A stretch of DNA of 64,000 bases, taken from Psychrobacter raelei. GTDB lineage: Bacteria; Pseudomonadota; Gammaproteobacteria; Pseudomonadales; Moraxellaceae. Below are positions 46,714 through 57,189 of the stretch, one piece after another. Made by a program: the position numbers and the translations under genes. The stretch is taken from the NCBI RefSeq assembly GCF_022631235.3, contig NZ_CP093310.2, positions 248,001-312,000 on the forward strand. Direction: 5' to 3'. Under the pieces are notes generated by a model that searched no databases, was not told the DNA's origin, and saw only the letters and a program-made list of their open reading frames with translations. Numbering within the stretch: the first letter of the stretch is position 1; every line of letters begins with the position of its first letter.

Positions 46714-46752
46714 AAAAAAAGTCCCACATATTCACTATGTGGGGCTTTTTTT
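46714..46752 (+). terminator. Original tRNA-Gly terminator beyond attR
   Basis: CCCACATA and TATGTGGG form the core stem, flanked by AAAAAAG and CTTTTTT. It lies 17 bases after attR, which fits the terminator that served tRNA-Gly before integration. Confidence 0.85.
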
Positions 46753-47635
46753 ATGCCCAATTTTTGAGACTGTCTGATCCGATCTACTACTCACACCCAG
46801 TTTATTCGATATTTTTTAATCACGTATCTCTTTCTATCTTACTCTCTATCTATCTATCTCATTTTATCTACCTACTCACACACCTAACCGTCCATACCTC
46901 TAACCACCCATATACCTACTCATCCATACATCTACTCATCCATACAACAACGCTGCCTGACGGGCTGTGTTTATAGCAGTTTTGCGAAACACACACGATG
47001 TGCAATACAACCTTACTATTTCGTTCACAAATTAGAAATATTTATGCTTGGTGTTTTTCTATAAAAATTAAGCAGCTTTTCACAAAAATGGCAAAATTTG
47101 GTGGCTATTTACTATTACCTTAATTATAATAAGGATATTATCAAATTGTATATATATTTTATAACCATATGCGGTCAGGGCACAAAAAATAAGTGATTAT
47201 CAGACAAGACAAATAGATTGGATGACTGTCATAGCGTCATCGAGTTTTATGATAGGCCATTAGCATCGCTTTAATATATCTAAACTTATATTAATCATAT
47301 ATTAAGTTTAGTTTAAAATTAAAGATTACATAAAGTAACATTTATAGTTTTTAAACTTTATGTGGTTACAGCGCATTCGCAAGGACTGTGCTTAGCGCGT
47401 CTTAAAACCTTCTGCTCCAATACCGCGCCTCATTTATTGGCTAAGCAATGTTACCTCCAACGGCAATTGCTATCTGCCGTCACAGTAAGCCTTCTCGCGC
47501 TTATGAATTATTAACACTGACGGGTCGTTATCTTTGACCTTATCGGTTAGCCACTATCAGACAGCCATTAGCCAGTCAGCAGTCATTATCGACAACAAAC
47601 ATTATCGAAAATAAAGAAACAAAAAGGGGAGTTGT
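46753..47635 (+). other. Gene-free 880 bp between the island and the tor genes
   Basis: I see no credible gene. From about 46790 to 46960 the sequence is pyrimidine-rich with irregular repeats of TCTATC, CTACTCA and CATCCATAC. The right half is AT-rich and should hold the tor promoter. The inverted repeat at 47280-47311 is the only clear site. No torS, torT or torR genes are present in the window. Confidence 0.5.
47280..47311. promoter_or_regulatory. Inverted repeat upstream of the tor genes
   Basis: CTAAACTTA and TAAGTTTAG are perfect 9-base arms 14 bases apart, in AT-rich sequence about 325 bases before torE. It could be an operator or part of a curved promoter region; no regulator can be named. 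Confidence 0.4.
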
Positions 47636-47788
47636 ATGCAATCAAAAGAGCAACCCATCAAGCGTGAGTGGCTTACCGCGCTACTTATGTCTTTTATCGC
47701 CTTGCCATTTTTGGCCATATTATTTGTCTGTGCGTATGGCTTTATTGTGTGGTTTGGCCAGATGTTTTTTTGGGGACCACCCACGTAA
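47636..47788 (+). CDS. torE: TorE/NapE-type single-helix membrane protein
   Basis: The 50-residue product starts after GGGGAG (positions 47626-47631). A charged start, MQSKEQPIKREW, precedes one long hydrophobic helix (about residues 14-40) and the end is FGQMFFWGPPT. The KREW start followed by a helix and a final GPP motif is the TorE/NapE pattern. These proteins sit with membrane cytochromes of periplasmic nitrate or TMAO reductases; their exact role is unclear. It is 154 bases upstream of torC on the same strand. Confidence 0.8.
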   Translation: MQSKEQPIKREWLTALLMSFIALPFLAILFVCAYGFIVWFGQMFFWGPPT

Positions 47789-47942
47789 ACGCAGCCAGTT
47801 TATTGAGATAAATGGGCTATCAATGAGCGCGTATCGGCTTTGGCCAATGCGCATTACTGATTATTAAAAGGCATCAAGCACCTAATCAGCGAGTGAGCTA
47901 TTTACGGATAGCAATTGATGCAAACAATGGCAAGGAATCATC

Positions 47943-49178
47943 ATGAACGCAATTAAACGCCTATTTGGTTGGCTGCGTCAGCTTCTATTTAAACCGGCTG
48001 CAAAAATTGGGCTTGGTGTATTGATTATCATCGGCTTCGTAGGCGGGGTATGGTTTTGGGCAGGCTTTAACTCAGCGCTAGAAGCGACAAATAGCGAAGA
48101 GTTCTGTTTGTCTTGTCATACCATGAAAGACAACATGCTGCCTGAGCTACAAAAAACGGTGCATTGGCAAAACCGCACTGGGGTGCGTGCTGAGTGTCAA
48201 GATTGTCACGTGCCACACCAGTTCACCGATAAGATTGCCCGTAAGATGCAGGCCTCGCGTGAAGTGTTGTCACACGTTATGGGCGATATCGGTACACGCG
48301 ATAAGTTCTTGGCACACCGCGGGGTATTAGCGCAGCGTGAATGGGCTCGGTTTAAGGCGAATAACTCAAAAGAGTGCCGCGCTTGTCACGACTATGACAG
48401 CATGGACTTTAGCAAAATGCGCGTGACCTCACAGATGATTATGCGTAGCGCCGCTGAGCGTGATGCCAGCTGTGTTGACTGTCACAAAGGGATTGCGCAC
48501 GAATTACCAGTTATGGAAGGCATGCATAACCCAGCGTTCGACTCTTTGGTATCTGAGGCGGGCAGCACCAAGATTAATGTGGGCGAAACTTACTATAACA
48601 TCGTGCCGCAACCTTTATATTTAGATGCTGAAAAAACCAAGCAAGCGGGCACCATTGAAGTGGCGGCTCCTGCAAAAGTTATTGCCCACGAAAAAGGCAT
48701 GACTCAAATTGAGCTGGATATGTGGCGTAAGAACAAGGGCTTCGGCCGAGTTTGGTACACTCACTTTGGCCTAAACATTGTCGATGCCGTCATTGAAAAA
48801 GAGCTGTCTCGTGATGAGAGTATTGTGAAGGTAAAAGAGTCCAAAGAGGATCCTTTAACCGGTCTTGAATGGCAAAAAGTCAGCGGTACCTTCTGGGTAG
48901 AAGATGGCCTATTAATGAAGAGTCTAGAGCCCGCTTGGGACATCGCCGGACAGACTTATGCAGAGAACTGTAGTGTGTGTCACCGTCAACCAAACCCAGC
49001 CTCGCATGATGCCAACCAGTGGCCAGGGTTATGGAGTGGTATGGTTGGATTTACCAACCTTGACGCAGATACTGGCGGCTTAGTACTCAAATACCTACAG
49101 CTGAACTCATCTGACTTTGCGGGTGCCAAAAATGCCCCAGGCTCACCTGAGAATACGCCTCAGATGGCTCGTCCATAA
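47943..49178 (+). CDS. torC: Pentahaem c-type cytochrome TorC
   Basis: A 411-residue membrane-anchored cytochrome that takes electrons from menaquinol and passes them to TorA. One N-terminal helix (about 20-40) anchors a NapC/NirT-type tetrahaem domain with CLSCH, CQDCH, CRACH and CVDCH. A C-terminal domain carries the fifth haem motif, CSVCH, at about residue 345. The fifth site separates TorC from plain NapC. The protein is normal length for TorC. The torA start follows the stop by 56 bases. Confidence 0.95.
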   Translation: MNAIKRLFGWLRQLLFKPAAKIGLGVLIIIGFVGGVWFWAGFNSALEATNSEEFCLSCHTMKDNMLPELQKTVHWQNRTGVRAECQDCHVPHQFTDKIARKMQASREVLSHVMGDIGTRDKFLAHRGVLAQREWARFKANNSKECRACHDYDSMDFSKMRVTSQMIMRSAAERDASCVDCHKGIAHELPVMEGMHNPAFDSLVSEAGSTKINVGETYYNIVPQPLYLDAEKTKQAGTIEVAAPAKVIAHEKGMTQIELDMWRKNKGFGRVWYTHFGLNIVDAVIEKELSRDESIVKVKESKEDPLTGLEWQKVSGTFWVEDGLLMKSLEPAWDIAGQTYAENCSVCHRQPNPASHDANQWPGLWSGMVGFTNLDADTGGLVLKYLQLNSSDFAGAKNAPGSPENTPQMARP

Positions 49179-49234
49179 GGCACCATGCGCATAATAAGAC
49201 ACACAAGAATAGGCAGAATAATAAGGGTTATATT

Positions 49235-51757
49235 ATGAAAAATATCAATCGCAGGGGCTTTTTAAAATCGCTGGCGGCTTTGTCGGGTACGGCGCTACTC
49301 CCTACGCCGCTGTTGGCCGATGACAGCGTATTGACCTCAGCCACAGGTGACAAACCGCAAGACTTTAGTGGCTGGAAAATGTCCGGCGCACACTGGGGCG
49401 CTTTTCGTGCTCGAGTCGAGGCGGACAAGCTGGTGGAAATCAAACCATTTGAGTTTGATCAATATCCCACTAAGATTTTAGATGGCGTACCGGGCATTAT
49501 TTACAGCCCTTCACGGGTACGCTATCCGATGATTCGCGTCGACTGGTACAAAAACCGTCAAAACAGCGACACCTCACAGCGCGGCGACAACCGCTTTGTG
49601 CGTGTTAGCTGGGATGAGGCGTTAGACATCTTGTATCAAGAGCTTGAGCGCATTCAAAAAGACTACGGGCCTTGGGCACTACACACCGCGAACGTGGGCT
49701 GGCGCTCGGTAGGTAACGTACACAGCTGTGGTAACCATATGCTGCGTGCCATTGCTATGCACGGCCACAGTGTAGGGACAGCAGGCGATTACTCAACTGG
49801 TGCCGGTCAGATGATTTTGCCGTATATCTTGGGCTCCACTGAGGTGTATTCGCAAGGCACGTCTTGGCCACTGATTTTAGAAAATGCCAAAGTGATTATC
49901 TTCTGGGCCAACGACCCGATCAAAAACTTACAGGTCGGCTGGAACACCGAGACCCACGAAGCTTATGAATACTACGAGATCTTACGTGACAAGGTTCGCA
50001 ACAAAGAGATCGAAGTCATCTGTATCGATCCGGTAAAGAGCAAGACGCAAAACTACCTAGAGTGTGAGCATCAATTCGTCAACCCTATGACAGACGTGGC
50101 ATTTATGCTGGGTCTGGCGCACACGTTATACACCGAGAAGCTGTATGACAAAAAGTTCATCGACATGTATGCGTTGGGGTTAGAAGAATTCACCCCTTAC
50201 TTGATGGGTAAGACCGAAGACAAGGTGGAGAAGACCCCTGAGTGGGCTGAGAAAATCTGCGGTGTAAAAGCCGATAGAATTCGCGAATTGGCACGTAAAA
50301 TGGCCAAAAACCGTACTCAGCTTTGCTTTGGCTGGGCCATTCAGCGTCAGCAGCACGGTGAGCAGCCGTATTGGATGGGGGCGATTATCGCAGCGATGCT
50401 GGGTCAAATAGGTCTGCCAGGCGGCGGTATCAGTTACTCACACCACTACAGCTCTGTGGGTGTGCCGACCTCTGGCGCCTCTATGCCAGGCGCGTTCCCA
50501 CTAAACTTAGACACTGGCCGTAAGCCTAAATATGACAATAACAATTACAATGGCTACAGCTCTGTCATTCCGGTTGCGCGTATGGTGGATTGTCTGCTTG
50601 AGCCTGGCAAGAAGATTAACTTTAATGGCCATGAAGTGACCCTACCACCGCTGAAAATGGGAATCTTTACGGGCAGTAACCAGTGGCACCGTCACCAAGA
50701 TCGCAACCGCATGAAAAAAGGCTATCGCAATATGGAGACCGTGGTATCCGTTGATTACAACTGGACCGCCACCTGCCGCTTCGCTGATATCGTGTTGCCG
50801 GCCTGTACTCCTTATGAGCGTAACGACATTGACGCTTATGGCTCGTACAGTAACCGAGGCGTGATTGCGATGCACAAGCTGGTAGACCCCTTGTATCACT
50901 CTAAGTCTGACTTTGAAATCTGGTATGAGTTCACCAAGCGTATGGGCCGCGAGCTTGAGTATAGCCGTGCGATGAATGAGATGCAGTGGATTGAGCAGAT
51001 TTATGAAGACTGCCGTGCTGAGAACCTAAAAAAAGACTTCTTTATGCCGGAGTTCAAAGAGTTCTGGGAAAAAGGCTATGTGTTGTTCCCAGAAGGGGAG
51101 AACTGGGTACGTCACGCAGACTTCCGTGAAGACCCTGAAGTCAACGCACTGGGCACGCCATCAGGCTTTATCGAGATCAGCAGCCGCAAGATTGCCAGCT
51201 ACGGTTATGCAGACTGTAAAGGTCATCCTATTTGGATGGAAAAAGCCGAGCGCTCACACGGTGGCCCAGGCTCAGATAAGTATCCGTTATGGCTACAATC
51301 TGTGCACCCAGACACCCGCTTGCACTCACAGACCTGTGAGTCTGAGGAGCGCCGTGCTACGTATACCGTTCAAGACCGTGAGCCTTGCTATATCGGCCCT
51401 GAAGATGCCAGAGCAAGAGGGATTAGCGATGGTGACTTAGTCCGAGTGTTTAATGATCGAGGGCAACTGCTTGCAGGCGCCGTCATCTCTGATAACTTCC
51501 CACCTGGCGTCATTCGTATTCAAGAAGGCGCTTGGTATGGCCCGACAGGCCCTGAAATTGGCGCCTTGGATACCTATGGAGATCCCAATACCTTGACGCT
51601 AGATATCGGGACTTCGATGTTGGCGCAGGGCCCAAGTGCCAATACCTGCTTGGTTGAGATTGAAAAATTCGTCGGCAAAGCGCCAGCGGTGACCTCCTTT
51701 GGTGGTCCCACTTATGTCAATCCAGACGGCACGCCAGCGGCAGAAGACAAAGGCTAG
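49235..51757 (+). CDS. torA: Trimethylamine N-oxide reductase TorA
   Basis: This 840-residue periplasmic molybdoenzyme reduces trimethylamine N-oxide to trimethylamine with electrons from TorC. A Tat signal is clear: [14 protein letters not shown], with cleavage expected near LLA-DDS. There is no N-terminal iron-sulfur motif, as expected for the DMSO/TMAO reductase type. The serine molybdenum ligand is in GDYSTGAGQ. The bis-MGD binding C-terminal domain runs to the end. AAGGGTT lies upstream of the start. BisC-type biotin sulfoxide reductase is a relative, but the neighbours and Tat signal favour TorA. Confidence 0.95.
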   Translation: MKNINRRGFLKSLAALSGTALLPTPLLADDSVLTSATGDKPQDFSGWKMSGAHWGAFRARVEADKLVEIKPFEFDQYPTKILDGVPGIIYSPSRVRYPMIRVDWYKNRQNSDTSQRGDNRFVRVSWDEALDILYQELERIQKDYGPWALHTANVGWRSVGNVHSCGNHMLRAIAMHGHSVGTAGDYSTGAGQMILPYILGSTEVYSQGTSWPLILENAKVIIFWANDPIKNLQVGWNTETHEAYEYYEILRDKVRNKEIEVICIDPVKSKTQNYLECEHQFVNPMTDVAFMLGLAHTLYTEKLYDKKFIDMYALGLEEFTPYLMGKTEDKVEKTPEWAEKICGVKADRIRELARKMAKNRTQLCFGWAIQRQQHGEQPYWMGAIIAAMLGQIGLPGGGISYSHHYSSVGVPTSGASMPGAFPLNLDTGRKPKYDNNNYNGYSSVIPVARMVDCLLEPGKKINFNGHEVTLPPLKMGIFTGSNQWHRHQDRNRMKKGYRNMETVVSVDYNWTATCRFADIVLPACTPYERNDIDAYGSYSNRGVIAMHKLVDPLYHSKSDFEIWYEFTKRMGRELEYSRAMNEMQWIEQIYEDCRAENLKKDFFMPEFKEFWEKGYVLFPEGENWVRHADFREDPEVNALGTPSGFIEISSRKIASYGYADCKGHPIWMEKAERSHGGPGSDKYPLWLQSVHPDTRLHSQTCESEERRATYTVQDREPCYIGPEDARARGISDGDLVRVFNDRGQLLAGAVISDNFPPGVIRIQEGAWYGPTGPEIGALDTYGDPNTLTLDIGTSMLAQGPSANTCLVEIEKFVGKAPAVTSFGGPTYVNPDGTPAAEDKG

Positions 51758-51877
51758 TCGCTGATATAAGCGGTCAGTGCTGACAAGGGCTTTGCTTAAG
51801 CGCTAAGCAGGGCCCTTACTTTGTGGTTATGCCGCTTGTTGCGACCACCCATAACTCTTTAGTGTAATGGAATTAAA

Positions 51878-52543
51878 ATGAATAATAGTCAACAATGGCA
51901 GGCAGCCAATACTGCCCGTGCCACGCTTTATCGCTGGTTTGCCGAGCTGTTCGCCCGTGAGTTAACTAAGAGCAATTTAACGCAGCTGCAAGCCCAATAT
52001 CCACGCCTGCATGCCGCTTTTATTGATCTTAATCTTGAGCCGCAAAGCGCGGCGCTACAAACAGCACTGGATAATCTGCAAGTTATCCCAGCACCAGATA
52101 GAGCATTAGAGCTCGCTGCAGACTTTGCCCACCTGTTTTTGTTAAGTGGTCATCAAAGTGCGCCGCCGTACGCCTCTTATTATCTTGAGTCTGATCAGAT
52201 GCTTTATGGCAAGCCGGCGCAGCAAATGAGTGAGTTTTTGGCCAGTCATAAGCTCGACCTACACCCTGAGTTTCGTGAGCCCAAAGATCATTTAAGTATT
52301 TATTTGCAAGTGATGAGCCTGTGGATTAAAAGCAGCGTCGATGAGCAGGTGAACCTTATCGAGATGGCTGTACAGCAACAGCACTTTTTAGAGGATGCGT
52401 TGCTCAGCTGGCTGCCTAAGTTTGCGGCGCGTTGCCAACACATTCGGGTAAAAACCCAAGTGTATCCCGCCATCATTGACTTGCTGCTGCATTTTGTACA
52501 AGAAGACAGACAAGCCTTGGAAGACATGGCCGAGGCCGAGTAG
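51878..52543 (+). CDS. torD: TorD, TorA-specific chaperone
   Basis: The 221-residue all-helical protein has the TorD family pattern: ARATLYRWFAELFARELT near the start, SAPPYASYYLE with the following DQMLYG in the middle, and PKDHLSIYLQVMSLW. TorD binds the Tat signal and the apoenzyme in the cytoplasm and helps insert the molybdenum cofactor before export. It follows torA by 120 bases and precedes moeA. Length is typical. Confidence 0.93.
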   Translation: MNNSQQWQAANTARATLYRWFAELFARELTKSNLTQLQAQYPRLHAAFIDLNLEPQSAALQTALDNLQVIPAPDRALELAADFAHLFLLSGHQSAPPYASYYLESDQMLYGKPAQQMSEFLASHKLDLHPEFREPKDHLSIYLQVMSLWIKSSVDEQVNLIEMAVQQQHFLEDALLSWLPKFAARCQHIRVKTQVYPAIIDLLLHFVQEDRQALEDMAEAE

Positions 52544-52609
52544 AATGGGGTATGATGTTAGGACTTATCAAGCCTGTGAATAACCCGATTAATCAAAGAG
52601 AGCGTATTT

Positions 52610-53920
52610 ATGATCACTGTTGCTGAGCTACAAGCTGCCATTACTGAGCGTATTAATAGTTACAATCACACCGATTCAAGCTTGACGCAGCGCACCACAG
52701 AGCGCCGTGATCTATTGGCCAGTCAGTATCATATTTTAGCGACCGATATCATCTCGCCCTTTGATGTGCCGCGTCAGAATTTATCGGCCATGGACGGCTA
52801 TGCGCTTGCCGGTGGCAGTACTCTTGACGCGGGCAGTTACATTGAGATTGTGGGCGAGTCACAAGCCGGCGCGCCTTTTAGCGGCAGTAGTGTAACTGGT
52901 GAGGCACAATTACAGCCAGGCCAAGGCGTGCGCATTTTTACCGGCGCCGTAGTGCCCAGCGACTGTGACACCGTGGTGATGCAAGAGAACACCAATTTTG
53001 CGGCTATCAAAGATAGCATTGATAAATCCCAAAGCTATCAGATTCAGCTCACCAAAACGGCGGTGGCCGGCAATAATATCCGCCGCCAAGGCGAGGAGAT
53101 TGAATCCGGTGAGGTGGTGTTGCACGCTGGCAAACGCTTGAATCCCGCTGATATTAGCTTACTTGCCAATTTAGGCGTGGCCCAAGTCGAGGTGTATCAG
53201 CCGCTGACTGTGGGTATCTTAGCCACAGGAGATGAGCTGGTCGCAGTCGGTGAGCCGCTACAAAGCTTGGCCCAGATTTACAACTCTAATACGCCAACCC
53301 TCAAGAGTATGCTTGCGCATTTGCCCATACAGATTCATGATTATGGCATCATCCCCGATGACTTAGAGCGCACCAAGCAGGCGGTATTAACGGCGATGCA
53401 AGAATGTGATGTGGTGATCTCAACCGCTGGGGTGTCGGTGGGCGATTATGACTTTTTAACCACTGTGATTGAAGACTTAGGGCAGATTAATCATTATAAA
53501 GTGGCGATGAAGCCGGGCAAGCCTTTTGTGTTTGGTGAATTAAACAAAGACCTTTCGGTGCCAGTGTTATACTTTGGATTGCCCGGCAATCCGTTATCGT
53601 CTGTGGTGGGCAGTTTGCAATTTATCATTCCTGCCCTATGGCGCTTATCGGGTATCGATGTGGCAGACATGCCGCTACCATTGACCGTTACTGCTACCTT
53701 GTCTAGCGATGTCAAAAAGTCGCCAGGCCGCGCCGATTTTCAGCGCGGTATTGTCAGTCAAAACGAGGCGGGGGAGTATGTGGTGACCCCTGCTGGCAAA
53801 CAAGATTCGCACCGCATCAAGCAGTTAAGCCATGCTAATTGTCTGATTGTGTTGCCCCAGCAGTCGGGCAGTATGAGCGCCGGTGAACAGGTGACGGTGC
53901 AGCTGTTTCCTTGGAGTTAA
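52610..53920 (+). CDS. moeA: Molybdopterin molybdotransferase MoeA
   Basis: MoeA inserts molybdate into adenylated molybdopterin. The 436-residue protein has the four-domain layout: the signature NLSAMDGYALAG after FDVPRQ, the RRQGEEIESGE region, and the MPT-binding domain with GILATGDELVAVGE, STAGVSVGDYDF and FGLPGNPLSSVVG. The C-terminal beta domain is present. Ribosome site AGAGAG precedes the start. It begins the cofactor gene block directly after torD, which couples cofactor supply to TorA. No inactivating change is seen. Confidence 0.95.
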   Translation: MITVAELQAAITERINSYNHTDSSLTQRTTERRDLLASQYHILATDIISPFDVPRQNLSAMDGYALAGGSTLDAGSYIEIVGESQAGAPFSGSSVTGEAQLQPGQGVRIFTGAVVPSDCDTVVMQENTNFAAIKDSIDKSQSYQIQLTKTAVAGNNIRRQGEEIESGEVVLHAGKRLNPADISLLANLGVAQVEVYQPLTVGILATGDELVAVGEPLQSLAQIYNSNTPTLKSMLAHLPIQIHDYGIIPDDLERTKQAVLTAMQECDVVISTAGVSVGDYDFLTTVIEDLGQINHYKVAMKPGKPFVFGELNKDLSVPVLYFGLPGNPLSSVVGSLQFIIPALWRLSGIDVADMPLPLTVTATLSSDVKKSPGRADFQRGIVSQNEAGEYVVTPAGKQDSHRIKQLSHANCLIVLPQQSGSMSAGEQVTVQLFPWS

Positions 53921-54218
53921 TGGCTGCTAATAGGGAACTGGCTGTGCGCTATATAAGCGCTATCTAGGTGCTATATATGCCCTAGCTAGGCGCTATGCTG
54001 GGTTATAGCGCTTATCTAATGTTTGTTTATTAAATAGCGGTCACCACCATCAATACCTCTAACCACCATCAATACTCCTAAAGAGGTATCTGGCCTTTAG
54101 CAGGGCTTCCTTTAGGGTAAGTATCTATTAGGCCGTAACCTGTTATAATGACGTTATCGCAACTTTTTTAAGTTTTCATTCACAACCTGAGGCAACGCTT
54201 AGAGCACATTCACTACTA
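53921..54218 (+). promoter_or_regulatory. moeA-moaA gap with hairpins and a likely promoter
   Basis: Between 53945 and 54020 there are several overlapping dyads built from GCGCTATA-like words. TATAAT at 54144-54149 is a good -10 box for moaA, but no clear -35 box is found 16-18 bases upstream. A structured leader is possible; I could not match the moco riboswitch by eye. Confidence 0.4.
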
Positions 54219-55532
54219 ATGACTACGGTACCCCATATGACCCTTCTTAATTCCAACCTAGGGAAAGCTAGGCTATACACACCTTCCCCCAATTCAGTTA
54301 TGTTTGATGGTCATGTTCCGCTGTCATCTGCTCATGCGCTCTTGCATCCTACTGTTAACTCTTTTAATGCGCTTACCCATTCTACTACACCCTCTGCTGC
54401 AAGCACCTCTTTTGCCTGGCCAAAAGCGATAAAGCCAGCTGACTTTATGTCGCCCTTTACCCAGCTTGCGCACAGTACCTTGACCACACTGAGATCTACC
54501 AAAGGCGCAGCGGCTGCCTCTGTCAGCAGTCATGTGCCCCAAACCAATGACCATGATGCTCTATTGACCGATGGCTTCTCAAGGCGCTTGACCTATTTGC
54601 GCCTGTCGATTACTGATTTTTGTAATTTTCGCTGTGGCTATTGTCTGCCCAATGGCTATCAAGGCAGGCGTCCGGATAATGAGCTGACTTTGCAAGAGAT
54701 TGAGGTATTGATTAAGGCTTTTGCTCAAGTGGGCACAAAAAAGGTGCGTTTAACCGGTGGCGAGCCATCTATCCGAAAAGATGTCACTCAAATTATTGAG
54801 CAAGTCAAAGCCACGCCCGGCATCCAAACTGTGGCGATGACCAGCAATGGCTATAAACTGGGCAAGCACATCACCAATTGGCAACAAGCCGGCCTTGATC
54901 AATTAAATATCAGTGTTGATAGCTTTGATCCGGCCACGTTTAAGCAAATGACCGGTTTTGATATGTTGCCGCAGCTGCTACAGGACATGGATACGCTGCT
55001 AGAGACGACTGATATTAAGCTCAAGCTCAATGGTATCTTGATGGAAGAGACCGCTTACGACAGTCTGCTTGCGGCCCTAGACTATGTCAAAACGCGTCCG
55101 GTTACTTACCGCTTTATCGAGTTTATGCAGACCACCGACAACAGTGATCTATTTTTTGCGCAGCATGCACAGTCAGCGCTGATTACTGATTATTTGCTAA
55201 GTCATGGCTGGCAAGCGCAGGATAGAGGCCAAAATGATGGCCCAGCCATAGAGTACACTCACCCCGATTATGTGGGCCGTATTGGTATGATTGCCCCCTA
55301 TGCGGCGCACTTTTGTGACAGCTGTAATCGACTGCGGGTCAGCAGCCTGGGTAAGGTGCATTTGTGCTTATTTGATCAAGGCAACTATGATATCCGTCAG
55401 TATTTACAGCAGCAAGATGTGGCGGGTCTGGTACAAAAACTCCATGAATTTATGCCGATAAAACCTGAGCACCATCACTTGGCAGAATCCGACAGTGGCA
55501 TTATGCACAACTTATCGATGATTGGTGGTTAA
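54219..55532 (+). CDS. moaA: GTP 3',8-cyclase MoaA with a long N-terminal extension
   Basis: MoaA is the radical SAM enzyme that starts molybdopterin synthesis from GTP. The conserved part begins at GFSRRLTYLRLSITDFCNFR with CGYCLPNG directly after, giving the CxxxCxxC cluster. The second cluster is CDSCNRL with Cys in VHLCLF, and the C-terminal Gly-Gly is present. The frame is 437 residues against about 330-350 normally. The extra 115 or so residues at the N-terminus are Ser/Thr/Ala-rich and lack a known motif. No good ribosome site precedes 54219, so the true start may lie further in. Confidence 0.9.
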   Translation: MTTVPHMTLLNSNLGKARLYTPSPNSVMFDGHVPLSSAHALLHPTVNSFNALTHSTTPSAASTSFAWPKAIKPADFMSPFTQLAHSTLTTLRSTKGAAAASVSSHVPQTNDHDALLTDGFSRRLTYLRLSITDFCNFRCGYCLPNGYQGRRPDNELTLQEIEVLIKAFAQVGTKKVRLTGGEPSIRKDVTQIIEQVKATPGIQTVAMTSNGYKLGKHITNWQQAGLDQLNISVDSFDPATFKQMTGFDMLPQLLQDMDTLLETTDIKLKLNGILMEETAYDSLLAALDYVKTRPVTYRFIEFMQTTDNSDLFFAQHAQSALITDYLLSHGWQAQDRGQNDGPAIEYTHPDYVGRIGMIAPYAAHFCDSCNRLRVSSLGKVHLCLFDQGNYDIRQYLQQQDVAGLVQKLHEFMPIKPEHHHLAESDSGIMHNLSMIGG

Positions 55533-55617
55533 CAGGATTGGCGGCTAAGCCAAAAGGTACGTTTGCAAGACATCTGTTTAAATCTTAATTGTTTTCCCTG
55601 TTATTTAAGGCGCTTTT

Positions 55618-56145
55618 ATGTCAAAAGAAAAAGTATTTACTCCGTTAAATGTGGCGGTATTGACCGTCTCTGATAGCCGTACGTTAGAGCAAGATACGTC
55701 AGGTCAGTATCTGGTGGACTCGCTGCAAGAAGCGGGGCACAACCTGGCTGATCGTCAGTTAATTACCGATGATATTTACAAAATCCGAGCCGTGATTAGT
55801 GGCTGGATTGCTGATCCTGAGGTGCATGCGGTGATGACCACGGGCGGTACGGGGTTTTATATCCGTGACAGCATGCCTGAAGCGGTCAGCGTGTTATTTG
55901 ACAAAAAAATCGACGGCTTTGGTGAGATGTTCCGTTTGATCTCCAAGGATGAGATTGGCATGTCAACGGTGCAATCGCGCGCCATTGCTGGTATGGCCAA
56001 TAACACAGTGATTTTTTGTCTGCCAGGCTCATCAGGCGCTTGCCGTACCGGTTGGACCAAGATTATCAAAGATCAGTTAGACAGCCGCACTGGCCCTTGT
56101 AACTTTGTGCCGCATTTAATGCGCGTTAACCCAGGCCACGATTAG
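55618..56145 (+). CDS. moaB: Molybdenum cofactor protein MoaB
   Basis: A 175-residue MogA/MoaB-fold protein: NVAVLTVSDSRTLEQDTSGQ, then VMTTGGTGFYIRDSMPEAV and IFCLPGSSGACRTGWTKII. MoaB/MogA proteins adenylate molybdopterin before metal insertion; the MoaB form is of less certain activity in some bacteria. No mogA is seen here, so this gene may supply that step. It is 4 bases upstream of mobA. Confidence 0.93.
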   Translation: MSKEKVFTPLNVAVLTVSDSRTLEQDTSGQYLVDSLQEAGHNLADRQLITDDIYKIRAVISGWIADPEVHAVMTTGGTGFYIRDSMPEAVSVLFDKKIDGFGEMFRLISKDEIGMSTVQSRAIAGMANNTVIFCLPGSSGACRTGWTKIIKDQLDSRTGPCNFVPHLMRVNPGHD

Positions 56146-56149
56146 TTAT

Positions 56150-56965
56150 ATGACAGACGCCTTGCTGCGCAGACTGGACGCAAAGCCTTTAGCGGGGGTG
56201 GTTATCCTCGCCGGCGGCTTATCGACGCGTATGGGCGCACCTAAGGCGCTATTAAAGCTGCCTTGTGGTGACACCTTGCTACAGTATCATGTGCGCAGGG
56301 CGTCGCAGCTTGGGGTGCCAATTTTAATTGCTGATAACGGGCAGGGGTTTGCTACGCACATACAGGCTGAGCACAGTGTTGCTAATAACGAGGGCGGTAA
56401 TAAAGAGGGCGGTAATACAGCGGGCGGTATTCGTCATATTGCCGATTATCAGCCGTGCAGCCGCTCGTTACAGGCTAAAGCCAATGCCAATGCCAATGAG
56501 AAGCATTCAGCAGGGCCACTGGGCGCTATCTTGGCCGGCATGCAGCAGCTGTTGCAAGATAACCAGACGGATAGTCGCTTTACTGATATAGGTAGCCACT
56601 CTGATGCTGGCTCACAATGGATGCTGGTGGTCAGCTGCGATAGCTTAGTAAATGGCGTTGATATTTGGCAGTATTTGACTGAAAAAAAGGCTCAAAGCGT
56701 ATCAAGCAGTGTTGATGCCGTTAATGAGGATAATGCACCGCCGCAAATGTATTGTCTGGCCGATAACGAGCGAGACTATCCGTTATTGGGCTTGTATCAG
56801 TTAAGTCTGTTTTCATCACTAAAGTCTTATTTAGACAGCGGCGAGCGCCGAGTGATGCGCTTTATTGACCCCATCAGCCAGTCGCTGCCCATGCCGCAAG
56901 CTTGGTACACGCGCTCTAATTTAAATACCCCGCAGCAGTTTCAATTGGCTTGTGAGGAGTTGTAA
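56150..56965 (+). CDS. mobA: Molybdenum cofactor guanylyltransferase MobA with low-complexity insertions
   Basis: MobA attaches GMP to Mo-molybdopterin to make the MGD cofactor that TorA uses. The nucleotide-binding start GVVILAGGLSTRMGAPKALL is clear, with GPLGAILAGMQ and the metal-binding SCDSL in the second half. The product is 271 residues against about 190-210 usually. The extra length is in Asn/Gly-rich repeats near residues 78-95 (NNEGGNKEGGNTAGG) and 108-116 (KANANANEK) and a serine stretch, which look like slippage insertions in loops. Start by coupling to moaB. Confidence 0.88.
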   Translation: MTDALLRRLDAKPLAGVVILAGGLSTRMGAPKALLKLPCGDTLLQYHVRRASQLGVPILIADNGQGFATHIQAEHSVANNEGGNKEGGNTAGGIRHIADYQPCSRSLQAKANANANEKHSAGPLGAILAGMQQLLQDNQTDSRFTDIGSHSDAGSQWMLVVSCDSLVNGVDIWQYLTEKKAQSVSSSVDAVNEDNAPPQMYCLADNERDYPLLGLYQLSLFSSLKSYLDSGERRVMRFIDPISQSLPMPQAWYTRSNLNTPQQFQLACEEL

Positions 56966-56990
56966 ATAAAGCTCGTACGGTTATCGACTA

Positions 56991-57050
56991 TTAAATGTTA
57001 AATGTTAAATGTTAAATGCCGAATATTAAATGTTGAATGTTGAATATTGA
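56991..57050 (+). repeat. Tandem TTAAATG-type heptamers
   Basis: Perfect TTAAATG words give way to variants such as TTGAATG and AATATTA over about 60 bases between mobA and moaC. The next 130 bases contain looser repeats of ATTCAAAGC-like words. Confidence 0.85.
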
Positions 57051-57189
57051 AACCAGCCTTGAAACCAGCCAAAGTTACTCAAAGCCAAGATTATTCAAGG
57101 CTAAGGTTATTCAAAGCTGTTGCAAGCTATAGCCACTTTCTCAATAAAATTTAACCCAGTTAAGCTGAACATTTTAGGTCAAAGCTCTT

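Noticed and set aside
46647-46976. A 109-codon frame starting at attR
   Set aside because: Its first residues read through the tRNA 3' fragment and a terminator, and the rest is low-complexity pyrimidine-rich sequence.
53921-54218. A moco riboswitch before moaA
   Set aside because: Several hairpins are present, but I could not match the conserved motif layout by eye.
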